NCBI GenBank assembly: GCA_003555385.1
Contig: PWHO01000039.1
Span: 1-11,836 of the forward strand
DNA from: Bacteroidales bacterium
GTDB lineage: Bacteria; Bacteroidota; Bacteroidia; Bacteroidales; UBA7960
DNA: 11,836 bases
Reading direction: 5' to 3'
Position numbers and translations under genes: made by a program
The notes under the pieces: generated by a model
Database searches by the model: none
The model's input: the letters and a program-made list of their open reading frames with translations, nothing else
Told to the model about the DNA's origin: nothing
Shown: positions 1-6,662 of the stretch, piece after piece
How positions within the stretch are numbered: the stretch's first letter is position 1
Layout of the letters: the number at the start of each line of letters is the position of its first letter

Positions 1-983
1 AAGAAAAGGATAAACATCAGCGGCACGATGGAATCATAGAACGGGTTCAGGCTGCCGTCTTCAGCGCGCAATACGCCGTTTGAGGGAATGATGGCCGCTG
101 CGATCAGCGCAAGAATTGCCATTACTGTCCATCCTGCCCACTTAAGTCCTTTCTTCTCAGGGGAGGTAAACTCGCTATTGTACTCCTCCTCATCACTTCC
201 CTCATAGGCACCCAGGCGGGGCACAATGATCTTTTCCGTCACCCACATACCTGCCAGACCTACCAGGGGCACAGAAGCAGCCATCAGGTAGTAATTGGAA
301 AGCGGGTTTACCGTATATGCCGGATCCATAATGGTTGCAGCCGATTGGGTAAATGCAGCGATCATCGGATCAAGCCCTGTGGGCAGGAAGTTGGCTCCAA
401 AACCACCGGACACTCCGGCAAATGCAGCAGCAAGACCAGCCAGCGGATGCCTCCCCATCCCTTTAAATATTGCCGCCCCAAGGGGTATCAGCACCACATA
501 TCCTGCGTCAGCAGCTACGGAGCTTACCATACCTGCAACAACGATAGAGAAAGTAATCAGCCTGTTCGGCACTTTGGCCACAAAAACACGCAGAGCAATG
601 GCAATCAGGCCGCTTCGCTCAGCGACCCCAATACCCAGCATCACTACCAGAACCAGCCCGAGCGGGGGGAAAGTGGCAAACACTTCCACCATGGAAGTCA
701 TGATCTTTTGAATACCTTCTGCATTCAGCAAATTTACCGCCTCTATGGGTTCCTCCACATCAGGGGAAGGGTGTTCTGCACTCAGGCCCAGTGTACCAAA
801 AACCAAAGAGAGAATCAGAACCACCCCGATCAGGATGGCAAACAAGGTAACAGGCTGGGGCAACTTATTCCCCACGACCTCAATCTTGTTCAGGATACGC
901 TGCATCCTGGTATCAGGCGCCTTTTCTCCCGGCTCGTTACCGTTCTCCTGGTCGCCCTCATGAAAGTCCTTTTCTGTTGTCAT
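1..983 (-). CDS. AbgT family transporter, N-terminal part (cut by window edge)
   Basis: An inner-membrane secondary transporter of the AbgT family, whose characterised members take up p-aminobenzoyl-glutamate or export sulfonamides; the substrate here cannot be told. The reading frame opens at the ATG at 983 and stays open to the left edge, giving 327 residues of a family usually near 500, so the C-terminal third is missing. After a hydrophilic 25-residue N-terminus comes the family start (IEVVGNKLPQPVTLFAI, residues 34-50), then hydrophobic segments near 45-65, 108-130, 143-172, 180-198, 232-248 and 284-300. Recognisable family stretches are GIGVAERSG (117-125), SVAADAGYVVLIPLGA (155-170), GRHPLAG (177-183) and SNGVLR (301-306), all colinear with what I remember of E. 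coli AbgT. It lies downstream of the T9SS cargo gene on the same strand but is separated by a terminator and has its own promoter candidate. Confidence 0.93.
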   Translation of the reverse strand, partial: MTTEKDFHEGDQENGNEPGEKAPDTRMQRILNKIEVVGNKLPQPVTLFAILIGVVLILSLVFGTLGLSAEHPSPDVEEPIEAVNLLNAEGIQKIMTSMVEVFATFPPLGLVLVVMLGIGVAERSGLIAIALRVFVAKVPNRLITFSIVVAGMVSSVAADAGYVVLIPLGAAIFKGMGRHPLAGLAAAFAGVSGGFGANFLPTGLDPMIAAFTQSAATIMDPAYTVNPLSNYYLMAASVPLVGLAGMWVTEKIIVPRLGAYEGSDEEEYNSEFTSPEKKGLKWAGWTVMAILALIAAAIIPSNGVLRAEDGSLNPFYDSIVPLMFILF

Positions 984-1033
984 AAGTTTAGTTGGATTAG
1001 ATTATTGCAATTACTCGGAAATTCCAAAAGGCC

Positions 1034-1062
1034 CAAAATTAATGTATTCCTTTAAAACACAA
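1034..1062 (-). promoter_or_regulatory. Candidate Bacteroidota promoter for the AbgT transporter gene
   Basis: On the minus strand, TAATTTTG (1041 to 1034) matches the Bacteroidota -7 consensus TAnnTTTG. It is preceded, across an 18-nt gap, by TTG (1062 to 1060) inside TTTTTG, the expected -33 element at close to the expected spacing. Transcription would start near 1028, leaving a leader of about 45 nt before the ATG at 983. The site lies just downstream of the terminator of the preceding gene, so the transporter is likely its own transcription unit. This is the only promoter candidate in the window with both elements. Confidence 0.55.
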
Positions 1063-1073
1063 AAATTAATCAC

Positions 1074-1099
1074 AAAAAAAACAGGAAGAGAATGCCTGT
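1074..1099 (-). terminator. Intrinsic terminator of the T9SS cargo gene
   Basis: Reading the minus strand, ACAGG (1099-1095) and CCTGT (1085-1081) form a 5-bp stem with a 9-nt loop, followed directly by a run of eight T (1081-1074, the first shared with the stem). The stem starts in the last base of the stop codon of the upstream gene (TGA, 1101-1099). The stem is short, so strength is uncertain, but hairpin, U-tract and position all fit a factor-independent terminator. Confidence 0.6.
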
Positions 1100-2877
1100 C
1101 AGCGGATGATAGTTACCGATCCCTCTGAATAACGGGTTTCACCCATTCGTGAATATTTCAGCACGTAAAAGTAAACCCCGTCGGGCGCATTGCTTCCATC
1201 CCACCAGTTATTGTAGTAATCGTGATGCTCGAAAACCTTTTCTCCCCATCTGTTGTAAATTACGATCTGTGCATTGGGGTAGTGCTCCAGGTTGAGGATT
1301 TCGAATTCATCATTGATTCCGTCTGCGTTGGGGGTGAACACATTGGGGATGGTAAGGTCACAGTTTTGCTCGCTGACCGTTTTATCGATAAAGCTCATAC
1401 AGCCGCTAATTGTATCTTCTATCATCACCGTATAAGTTCCCGGATTTTTCACCATCAGGGTGTCGTAGGTACGGTCCGGCATATCCTGCCCTCCCACCTG
1501 CCACTGATATACCCAATCGTGGCCGTCACTGTTCAGCGGATGCACTGTCAATAAGGTTGAATCTCCTTCGCAAATGGGCATTTCGAGCTCTGATACTATT
1601 TCTGCCTCCGGCAAAGGCAACACATTTACGGTTACTGTGGTATCATAGGTGCAGCCAAAGTTATCTCTCACCTCAAGCAAAAAATCGTGATCTCCCTTTT
1701 CCGATACCGACACCCCGGCCGGATTCCCCTCCACCGGGGAGCCATTCTGAGACCACTGATGCTCCACAATTTCGGGCGTAAAGATCAGGGAGTCCGGATA
1801 AAATGCCTCATCAAAGAAAAGGCTCCAGCTAAAAATATGCCCGGTTTCCCCTTCTGTTCCGTCTTCCACCCGCATGGTCCAGGTACCGTTCAGGGAACTA
1901 CCGGCGAGGTTGTTAAGACTCTCGTCGGGGGTATATGTGCCGGAGGGCAAATGTGCGGCGTTGAAATAATAGTTGCCGGCATTGTCTGAATATTCATGGT
2001 ATTGCGGGCTGGTTTCATCCATCCGTCCATATTGGGGTGAAGGCGAAAAACAATACTGATAACCGCTGCCCGGCACATCATCTTCCCACACCACCGGTTC
2101 TCCGAAATTGGCAGTCACTCCGCCATATCCCTTCAGTTCGATGACAATACCACCGGGTGATTCCAGCTCAAAACGAAGCTGCGACTGATCCACATGCTCA
2201 ATATTGACACAAATGCGGTCAAAATCATCGGCCGACAACACTTCCAGTCCTTCACTGAACACATCGAAGTTCAGGCTGGATTCGTATACATCACCGCCAG
2301 CTACAAACACCGGGGGATCTTCCTGAACAACGGTCGGGAAACCGGTCCATACTGTGGGATGGGCAATCCCGTAAAGGGTAAACATTTCACCGGCACAAAC
2401 AGTATCCGTGGAAATGGTGGTTCCCGAAAAAGTCGGATATGTTCCCACCATCAGCACTTCCAGGGCAGTTGCCACACAACCTGTTTCTTCATCCGTCACC
2501 GTCAACCTGATGGCATAAGCCCCGGGGTCACTGAATGTATGACTGATCTCACCGCCGTGATACTCCCGTTCCCCGATGTTCCACACATAAGAGAAATTAT
2601 CCGGATCGTAATCCACTTCATCCGACAAATAGGTTGCTGTAGCGGAAAATGATACTTCTCCGACGGTTTCCGGACAATGCATCAATCCGTCAGGGGACTC
2701 GATCGATACCACAAAGGAATCACATTCCGCTTCTGCTTCACCGGATATATCCCATCCCGGATGTTCTTCATAATGCCGGGATTCCCGGGAATAAGTACCG
2801 GCAAACAGCCTTTCTGTACCCACCATTGCCAAAATTATCAACAGTGGCAGCAAACAGCGACAAAGAAAATGCTTCAT
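1099..2877 (-). CDS. T9SS type B sorting domain protein with PKD, P-domain and Ig-like modules
   Basis: A secreted or surface-attached protein exported by Sec and then by the type IX secretion system. Residues 1-26 are a signal peptide (basic start, LLPLLIILAMVG core, likely cleavage after LFA). Modules follow in order. A PKD-like domain spans about 54-143 (HTFSDPGAYAIRLTVTD). A proprotein-convertase P-domain-like beta sandwich spans about 205-356, with LNGTWTMRVEDG at 329-340 and WSLFFD at 351-356. Two Ig/PKD-like repeats lie at about 360-420 and 425-500. The C-terminal CHU_C/gliding-type sorting domain covers about 506-592 (IPNVFTPNADGIND, YNRWGEKVF, DGVYFYVLK). The mature chain has ten cysteines, consistent with extracytoplasmic disulfides. 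No protease, glycosidase or other catalytic motif is visible, so a binding or structural role is an inference. The start is supported by the signal peptide; there is no clear Shine-Dalgarno sequence, as usual in this phylum. Confidence 0.9.
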   Translation of the reverse strand: MKHFLCRCLLPLLIILAMVGTERLFAGTYSRESRHYEEHPGWDISGEAEAECDSFVVSIESPDGLMHCPETVGEVSFSATATYLSDEVDYDPDNFSYVWNIGEREYHGGEISHTFSDPGAYAIRLTVTDEETGCVATALEVLMVGTYPTFSGTTISTDTVCAGEMFTLYGIAHPTVWTGFPTVVQEDPPVFVAGGDVYESSLNFDVFSEGLEVLSADDFDRICVNIEHVDQSQLRFELESPGGIVIELKGYGGVTANFGEPVVWEDDVPGSGYQYCFSPSPQYGRMDETSPQYHEYSDNAGNYYFNAAHLPSGTYTPDESLNNLAGSSLNGTWTMRVEDGTEGETGHIFSWSLFFDEAFYPDSLIFTPEIVEHQWSQNGSPVEGNPAGVSVSEKGDHDFLLEVRDNFGCTYDTTVTVNVLPLPEAEIVSELEMPICEGDSTLLTVHPLNSDGHDWVYQWQVGGQDMPDRTYDTLMVKNPGTYTVMIEDTISGCMSFIDKTVSEQNCDLTIPNVFTPNADGINDEFEILNLEHYPNAQIVIYNRWGEKVFEHHDYYNNWWDGSNAPDGVYFYVLKYSRMGETRYSEGSVTIIR

Positions 2878-2961
2878 AGGAACGGGGTGTTTGGTATCGG
2901 GGTTACTCCACTAAACTATACGACAAAGCAGGGAATTTATTTTGGTCAAATACCGGAAGGT

Positions 2962-2969
2962 CAAAAATA
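2962..2969 (-). promoter_or_regulatory. Possible -7 element for the T9SS cargo gene
   Basis: TATTTTTG on the minus strand (2969 to 2962) fits TAnnTTTG and would place the transcription start near 2955, about 78 nt before the ATG at 2877. No TTG is present at the -33 spacing, and the area is A/T-rich, so a chance match is quite possible. It lies in the 181-bp divergent gap shared with lepA. Confidence 0.3.
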
Positions 2970-3044
2970 AATAAAATATGGGATGTGTTTGACGGGTATT
3001 TGAAAACCACCTCATAATATAGTCATAGTTAACGATTTTCGTTG

Positions 3045-3052
3045 TACTTTTG
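3045..3052 (+). promoter_or_regulatory. -7 element almost abutting the lepA start codon
   Basis: TACTTTTG is an exact match to TAnnTTTG and ends only 6 nt before the lepA ATG at 3059. With the usual distance to the transcription start, the mRNA would begin at or within a few bases of the ATG, giving a leaderless or nearly leaderless message. No TTG is visible at the -33 position. A small inverted repeat, AACGA-TTT-TCGTT (3031-3043), sits directly upstream. Confidence 0.5.
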
Positions 3053-3058
3053 CAAGCT

Positions 3059-4849
3059 ATGAAAAACATCAGAAACTTTTCCATTATTGCGCACATTGAC
3101 CATGGGAAAAGTACGCTTGCAGACCGCCTGCTGCAAATGACCCATACAATTACGGCGCGTGATTTCAAGGACCAGATCCTGGACAATATGGATCTGGAGC
3201 GCGAACGCGGCATTACCATTAAAAGTCACGCCATCCAGATGGATCATGAATACAATGGAGAAAAGTACGTACTGAATTTAATCGATACACCCGGACACGT
3301 GGATTTCAGTTATGAAGTTTCCCGTTCCATCAAATCCTGCGAGGGCGCGTTGCTCATCGTGGATGCATCTCAGGGCATAGAGGCACAGACCATCTCAAAC
3401 CTTTACCTGGCCCTGGAGCATGACCTGGTAATCATCCCGGTACTGAACAAAATGGATCTGCCCGGAGCCATGCCGGATGAAGTTTCTGAGCAGATCGTTG
3501 ATCTTATCGGGTGTGACCCGGATGAAATCATCAGGGCAAGCGGCAAAACCGGTGAAGGCGTGGATGACATACTGCACGCCATCATAGAGCGGATCCCCGC
3601 CCCGACGGGGAATCCGGAAGCTCCACTCAAAGCCATTATTTTTGATTCCGTATACAATCCCTTCCGCGGTGTAGTGGCCTATTTCAGGGTTTACGAGGGA
3701 AGGCTCCGGCAGGGAGACCACGTTTATTTCATGCATACCGGCAAACAATATCATGCCGATGAGGTGGGTATTCTGAAGATCACCCAGCAAAAAAAGCCTT
3801 CCATATCGGCGGGGGATGTAGGCTACATTATTTCCGGGATCAAGGACGCCCGCGAGGTGAAAGTGGGTGACACCATCACACATGTGGCCCGTCCCACCCA
3901 GGAAGCTGTCAGGGGATTTGAAAATGTGAAGCCCATGGTATTTGCAGGAATTTATCCTGTAGACACCGATGAATTTGAAGAGTTGCGGGCAGCCATGGAG
4001 AAGCTTCAGCTGAATGATGCTTCCCTCACCTATGAGCCGGAATCTTCCGCAGCCCTCGGGTTTGGTTTCCGTTGCGGTTTCCTGGGGATGTTGCACATGG
4101 AGATCGTCCAGGAAAGACTGGAAAGGGAGTTTGAAATGACGGTGATTACCACTGTTCCCAACGTATCTTATCACGCCTATAACAATGACGGAGAGAGTAA
4201 GATCGTCAACAACCCGTCCGAAATGCCCGGCCCCAATGAGCTGGATCACATCGAGGAGCCGTTTATCAAGGCACAGATCATCACCAAATCTGAGTATATC
4301 GGACCGGTAATGTCGCTTTGCCTTGAAAAAAGAGGCGTGGTCAAAAACCAGGTTTACCTGACCACCGACAGGGTGGAACTGACCTTTGAAATGCCGCTGG
4401 CTGAAATTGTGTTCGATTTCTACGACCGGCTGAAGACCATATCCAGAGGATACGCATCATTTGATTACTATCCCATCGGATATCATCCTTCCACCCTGGT
4501 GAAACTCGATATCCTGCTCAATGGTGACCATGTGGATGCATTGTCCGCATTGATCCACCGCGATAACGCCTACGAATTCGGTAAGCGGATTTGCAGCAAG
4601 CTGCGGGAACTTATCCCCCGCCAGCAATTTGACATTGCCATACAAGCGGGAATCGGTGCCAAGATCATTGCCCGGGAAACGGTAAAAGCTCTCAGAAAGG
4701 ACGTTACGGCCAAATGTTACGGGGGTGACATCACCCGGAAGCGAAAACTGCTTGAGAAGCAGAAAAAGGGGAAGAGGCGGATGCGCCAGGTCGGGAATGT
4801 GGAAGTTCCCCAACAAGCCTTTATGGCCGTGCTGAAACTAAACGACTAG
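3059..4849 (+). CDS. lepA: Elongation factor 4 (LepA), ribosome-associated GTPase
   Basis: A translational GTPase that binds the ribosome and is linked to back-translocation and to 30S subunit biogenesis; often found at the membrane. The 596 residues match the normal family length. GTPase motifs are all present: G1 AHIDHGKST (11-19), G2 RERGITIKS (48-56), G3 DTPGH (76-80), G4 NKMD (130-133) and G5 SGKTG (161-165). The LepA-specific C-terminal domain is intact, ending in KGKRRMRQVGNVEVPQQAF and AVLKLND. I chose the ATG at 3059 because the protein then begins MKNIRNFSIIAHIDHGKST, the family start. An in-frame TTG at 3050 would add three residues but lies inside the likely -7 promoter element. 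The gene is divergent from the T9SS cargo gene and convergent with rsmI. No intrinsic terminator is seen after its stop. Confidence 0.98.
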   Translation: MKNIRNFSIIAHIDHGKSTLADRLLQMTHTITARDFKDQILDNMDLERERGITIKSHAIQMDHEYNGEKYVLNLIDTPGHVDFSYEVSRSIKSCEGALLIVDASQGIEAQTISNLYLALEHDLVIIPVLNKMDLPGAMPDEVSEQIVDLIGCDPDEIIRASGKTGEGVDDILHAIIERIPAPTGNPEAPLKAIIFDSVYNPFRGVVAYFRVYEGRLRQGDHVYFMHTGKQYHADEVGILKITQQKKPSISAGDVGYIISGIKDAREVKVGDTITHVARPTQEAVRGFENVKPMVFAGIYPVDTDEFEELRAAMEKLQLNDASLTYEPESSAALGFGFRCGFLGMLHMEIVQERLEREFEMTVITTVPNVSYHAYNNDGESKIVNNPSEMPGPNELDHIEEPFIKAQIITKSEYIGPVMSLCLEKRGVVKNQVYLTTDRVELTFEMPLAEIVFDFYDRLKTISRGYASFDYYPIGYHPSTLVKLDILLNGDHVDALSALIHRDNAYEFGKRICSKLRELIPRQQFDIAIQAGIGAKIIARETVKALRKDVTAKCYGGDITRKRKLLEKQKKGKRRMRQVGNVEVPQQAFMAVLKLND

Positions 4850-4875
4850 ACTCATGCCCGGCGGATCAGCCAGAG

Positions 4876-4935
4876 CTAAACGTCCAGGCCAGCAATTAGA
4901 CGTCCATGCCGGCAACTAAACGTCCAGACCTGAAA
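4876..4935. repeat. Three tandem 20-bp repeats across the rsmI stop codon
   Basis: Units at 4876-4895, 4896-4915 and 4916-4935 share the core (C/T)TA(A/G)ACGTCCA. Identities by eye are 17/20 for units 1 and 3, 16/20 for units 1 and 2, and 14/20 for units 2 and 3. Read on the minus strand every unit ends in a stop triplet: TAG at 4918 (the real rsmI stop), TAA at 4898 and TAG at 4878. Because 20 is not a multiple of three, these stops fall in three different frames. The array fills most of the 66-bp gap between lepA and rsmI and extends into the last six codons of rsmI. A possible decayed extra copy begins near the lepA stop (4846-4862). Confidence 0.85.
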
Positions 4936-5593
4936 CCACAATGGTGATCTCCCCTTTAATGGCACTTCGCTTTGAAAAAATTTCCACAAGTTCATTCAGG
5001 CTGCCGCGTACATGTTCTTCATGCATCTTGCTGATCTCTCTGGAAACGCAGGCCTGACGGCCCCCGCCAAAAGAACCGGAAAAAGCCGATAAGGTCTTCA
5101 GAAGCCGGTGGGGCGATTCATAAAACACCATGGTACGGGTTTCCCCAACCAGGGACTCCAGGTGTGATTTCCTCCCCTTTTTTACAGGCAGAAAACCCTC
5201 AAAGCAAAACCGCTCACAGGGAATTCCGCTTGCAACAAGGGCAGGCACAAAGGCGGTGGCCCCGGGCAAACATTCCACCTCTATCCCTTCGCGAACACAT
5301 TCACGGATTAACAGGAAGCCGGGATCAGAGATTCCGGGCATACCGGCATCACTGGCAAGGGCAAGGGTCATTCCAGCCTTCAGTTTGTCCATCAGTGCTG
5401 GCAGTGACCTGTGTTCATTGTGCTGATGGTGGGAAATCATTTTTACGGAAATATCATACCGTTGCAAAAGCCGGCCCGTGACCCTTGTATCTTCCGTGAG
5501 CAGAAAATCTGCTTCACTGAGTATACGGACAGCCCGGTATGTCATATCTTCCAGGTTCCCCACCGGAGTAGGCACAACAAACAGTTTCGACAT
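4916..5593 (-). CDS. rsmI: 16S rRNA (cytidine-1402-2'-O)-methyltransferase RsmI
   Basis: An S-adenosylmethionine-dependent methyltransferase of the tetrapyrrole methylase fold that 2'-O-methylates C1402 in the decoding centre of 16S rRNA. The 225 residues are typical of the short Bacteroidota form, which lacks the C-terminal extension of the E. coli enzyme. Family blocks seen are VPTPVGNLEDMTYRAVRIL (7-25), LLTEDTRVTGRLL (31-43), HQHNEHR (57-62), ALASDAGMPGISDPG (78-92), CLPGATAFVPALVASGIP (108-125), FYESPHRLLKTL (157-168) and SREISKMHEE (184-193). The frame is open upstream, but the ATG at 5593 gives the family start MSKLFVVPTPVGN and lies 14 nt after the preceding stop, so the two genes probably form one transcript. 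The last codons and the stop belong to a 20-bp tandem repeat. No strong Shine-Dalgarno is visible. Confidence 0.97.
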   Translation of the reverse strand: MSKLFVVPTPVGNLEDMTYRAVRILSEADFLLTEDTRVTGRLLQRYDISVKMISHHQHNEHRSLPALMDKLKAGMTLALASDAGMPGISDPGFLLIRECVREGIEVECLPGATAFVPALVASGIPCERFCFEGFLPVKKGRKSHLESLVGETRTMVFYESPHRLLKTLSAFSGSFGGGRQACVSREISKMHEEHVRGSLNELVEIFSKRSAIKGEITIVVSGLDV

Positions 5594-5607
5594 GCAGATA
5601 AAGGTTA

Positions 5608-6537
5608 TTATTTGCTCATATGACGACGATGCACCAGGTCGGCCAGCTTCTCTATGGTGGAGGCCGAACGATTTGCATCCCACGAATGAACCATGCTTAG
5701 TTCGTTGAGATAATCAAACGCCGCTTTGGCATCATCCATTTCATTTAAACGGGCGATCGCCTCATTGTAAGCCTGGATATTTCCCTTGAATAACTCATTG
5801 ATGAATAAAAATTTCTCGTTCACCCCAATGGCTTCCTTCAGGCTTGTAATAGGGTTCTGCTGCATCCGGGTTCCGATGCTCTTGTCCTCTTTCTGGTTGG
5901 ATATCCGCTGATGTACGGATTTGTCTTCCCCCATATACTGATCACCAATGGTCCGGCCGGCATATTCCGATAACAGGTCAATCACCGCTTCATTGCTACC
6001 GGGCCGGGGATTTCCGGGCCGGGGATCCGACTGCTTTCCTTCCGGATTTTTCTCAGCCCGCTTCACTGGCCTGGATACAGCCTCCTCCGGTTTGGTCACC
6101 GGCTTCTCCGTTTTAGCCGCAGGTTCTTCGGGTTTGGTCACAGGCTCCTCCGGTTTAGGCGCAGGTTCTTCGGGTTTGGTCAACGGCTCCCCGGCTCTGG
6201 ACGAAGGTTTCTCAGGCTTAGTCGGCGGCTCCTCCGTTTTGGGCAGAGACGTCTCCTCCGCTTTTTCAGGGGAGGTGGCTCCGGTATAGGAAACGTCCGA
6301 GACAGGAGGCGGGGCGACAGGTTGTTTTGAAACTTCTTCCTTGTTGCCGGACTTTGCCCCATTGGCATTTTTCAGCAACTCAAAGTGACGGTATAAGCTG
6401 CGAAGGTCGTCTTTAACCAGGTCAATATCCAGTGAAAGATCCTGTTTCCCGGGGTGGCGGCGATTGATGTAGTTGGCTCTTTCCACAACTTCTTCCAAAA
6501 GGCGTACAATGTTGTCTCTCAAATCAGTATTGCTCAT
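5608..6537 (-). CDS. Uncharacterised two-domain protein with a proline-rich heptad linker, upstream of rsmI
   Basis: I cannot assign a function. The 309 residues have no signal peptide or membrane segment, so it is probably cytoplasmic. Three parts are visible. An N-terminal helical region (1-58) is rich in charged and leucine residues. A low-complexity linker (about 60-182) contains about eight imperfect seven-residue repeats of the type xxKPEEP (98-156). A C-terminal region (about 183-305) looks helical, with IDLLSEYAGRTIGDQYM at 186-202 and GVNEKFLFINELFKGN at 238-253. The C-terminal block resembles hypothetical proteins I recall from Bacteroidota; this is memory, not a search. It starts divergently from tdk and ends 14 nt before rsmI, which suggests shared transcription with that rRNA methyltransferase. 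The upstream minus-strand sequence has only a 7/8 match to the -7 consensus (TAACTTTA, 6592 to 6585). The ATG at 6537 gives the full N-terminal helix. Confidence 0.9.
   Translation of the reverse strand: MSNTDLRDNIVRLLEEVVERANYINRRHPGKQDLSLDIDLVKDDLRSLYRHFELLKNANGAKSGNKEEVSKQPVAPPPVSDVSYTGATSPEKAEETSLPKTEEPPTKPEKPSSRAGEPLTKPEEPAPKPEEPVTKPEEPAAKTEKPVTKPEEAVSRPVKRAEKNPEGKQSDPRPGNPRPGSNEAVIDLLSEYAGRTIGDQYMGEDKSVHQRISNQKEDKSIGTRMQQNPITSLKEAIGVNEKFLFINELFKGNIQAYNEAIARLNEMDDAKAAFDYLNELSMVHSWDANRSASTIEKLADLVHRRHMSK
6070..6246 (-). repeat. 21/42-bp coding repeats for xxKPEEP heptads
   Basis: Within the uncharacterised gene, residues 98-156 are built of 7-residue units such as LTKPEEP, APKPEEP, VTKPEEP and AAKTEKP, a 21-bp period. 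At DNA level there is a 42-bp higher-order period: the 22 bases at 6119-6140 recur exactly at 6161-6182. The unit length is a multiple of three, so gain or loss of copies keeps the frame. The encoded segment should be extended and disordered, acting as a spacer between the two helical ends. Confidence 0.85.
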
Positions 6538-6571
6538 AAAACGGTTGGTTTTTCAATGAATCTTTACCTGG

Positions 6572-6587
6572 TTACAAAACGTTGTAA
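6572..6587. promoter_or_regulatory. Inverted repeat in the divergent tdk promoter region, possible operator
   Basis: TTACAA (6572-6577) and TTGTAA (6582-6587) are exact inverted copies around AACG. The site is 10 bp upstream of the -7 candidate of tdk, so it overlaps where the -33 region would be, and it is 35 bp from the start of the divergent gene. The geometry (TTACA-N6-TGTAA) resembles sites of CRP/FNR-type dimers, but no regulator is encoded nearby, and the arms are short enough to arise by chance. Confidence 0.4.
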
Positions 6588-6597
6588 AGTTATTGAT

Positions 6598-6605
6598 TAT
6601 TTTTG
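6598..6605 (+). promoter_or_regulatory. Candidate -7 element for tdk
   Basis: TATTTTTG matches TAnnTTTG. Transcription would begin near 6612, giving a leader of about 50 nt before the ATG at 6663. No TTG is present at the proper -33 spacing. The neighbouring inverted repeat is 10 bp upstream. Confidence 0.4.
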
Positions 6606-6662
6606 TGTTCGTGTGTGAAATTCACGTCCGAACCAATTTGGCTAGAAAGAAAAAACATCCGG

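Noticed and set aside
345..1055. 236-codon plus-strand frame over the AbgT gene
   Set aside because: It lies opposite a well-supported membrane transporter, and its translation is low in hydrophobic structure and resembles no family.
3050..3058. Upstream TTG start for lepA
   Set aside because: It adds only three residues before the conserved N-terminus and overlaps the likely -7 promoter element, so it is probably not in the mRNA.
3395..4249. 284-codon open frame on the minus strand inside lepA
   Set aside because: It is fully contained in lepA, has no recognisable protein family and no promoter or leader of its own. It is a shadow of the real gene.
4850..4915. Bidirectional terminator between lepA and rsmI
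   Set aside because: I found no stable stem followed by a T-run on either strand; the gap is explained by tandem repeats. Small palindromes such as GACGTC and GCCGGC inside unit 2 are too short.
5594..5683. 30-residue N-terminal extension of RsmI
   Set aside because: It would overlap the coding end of the preceding gene. The conserved N-terminus starts at the ATG at 5593.
6603..6662. Upstream TTG start adding 20 residues to thymidine kinase
   Set aside because: The TTG overlaps the candidate -7 element, and the extension is not part of the family, whereas the ATG at 6663 gives the expected N-terminus.
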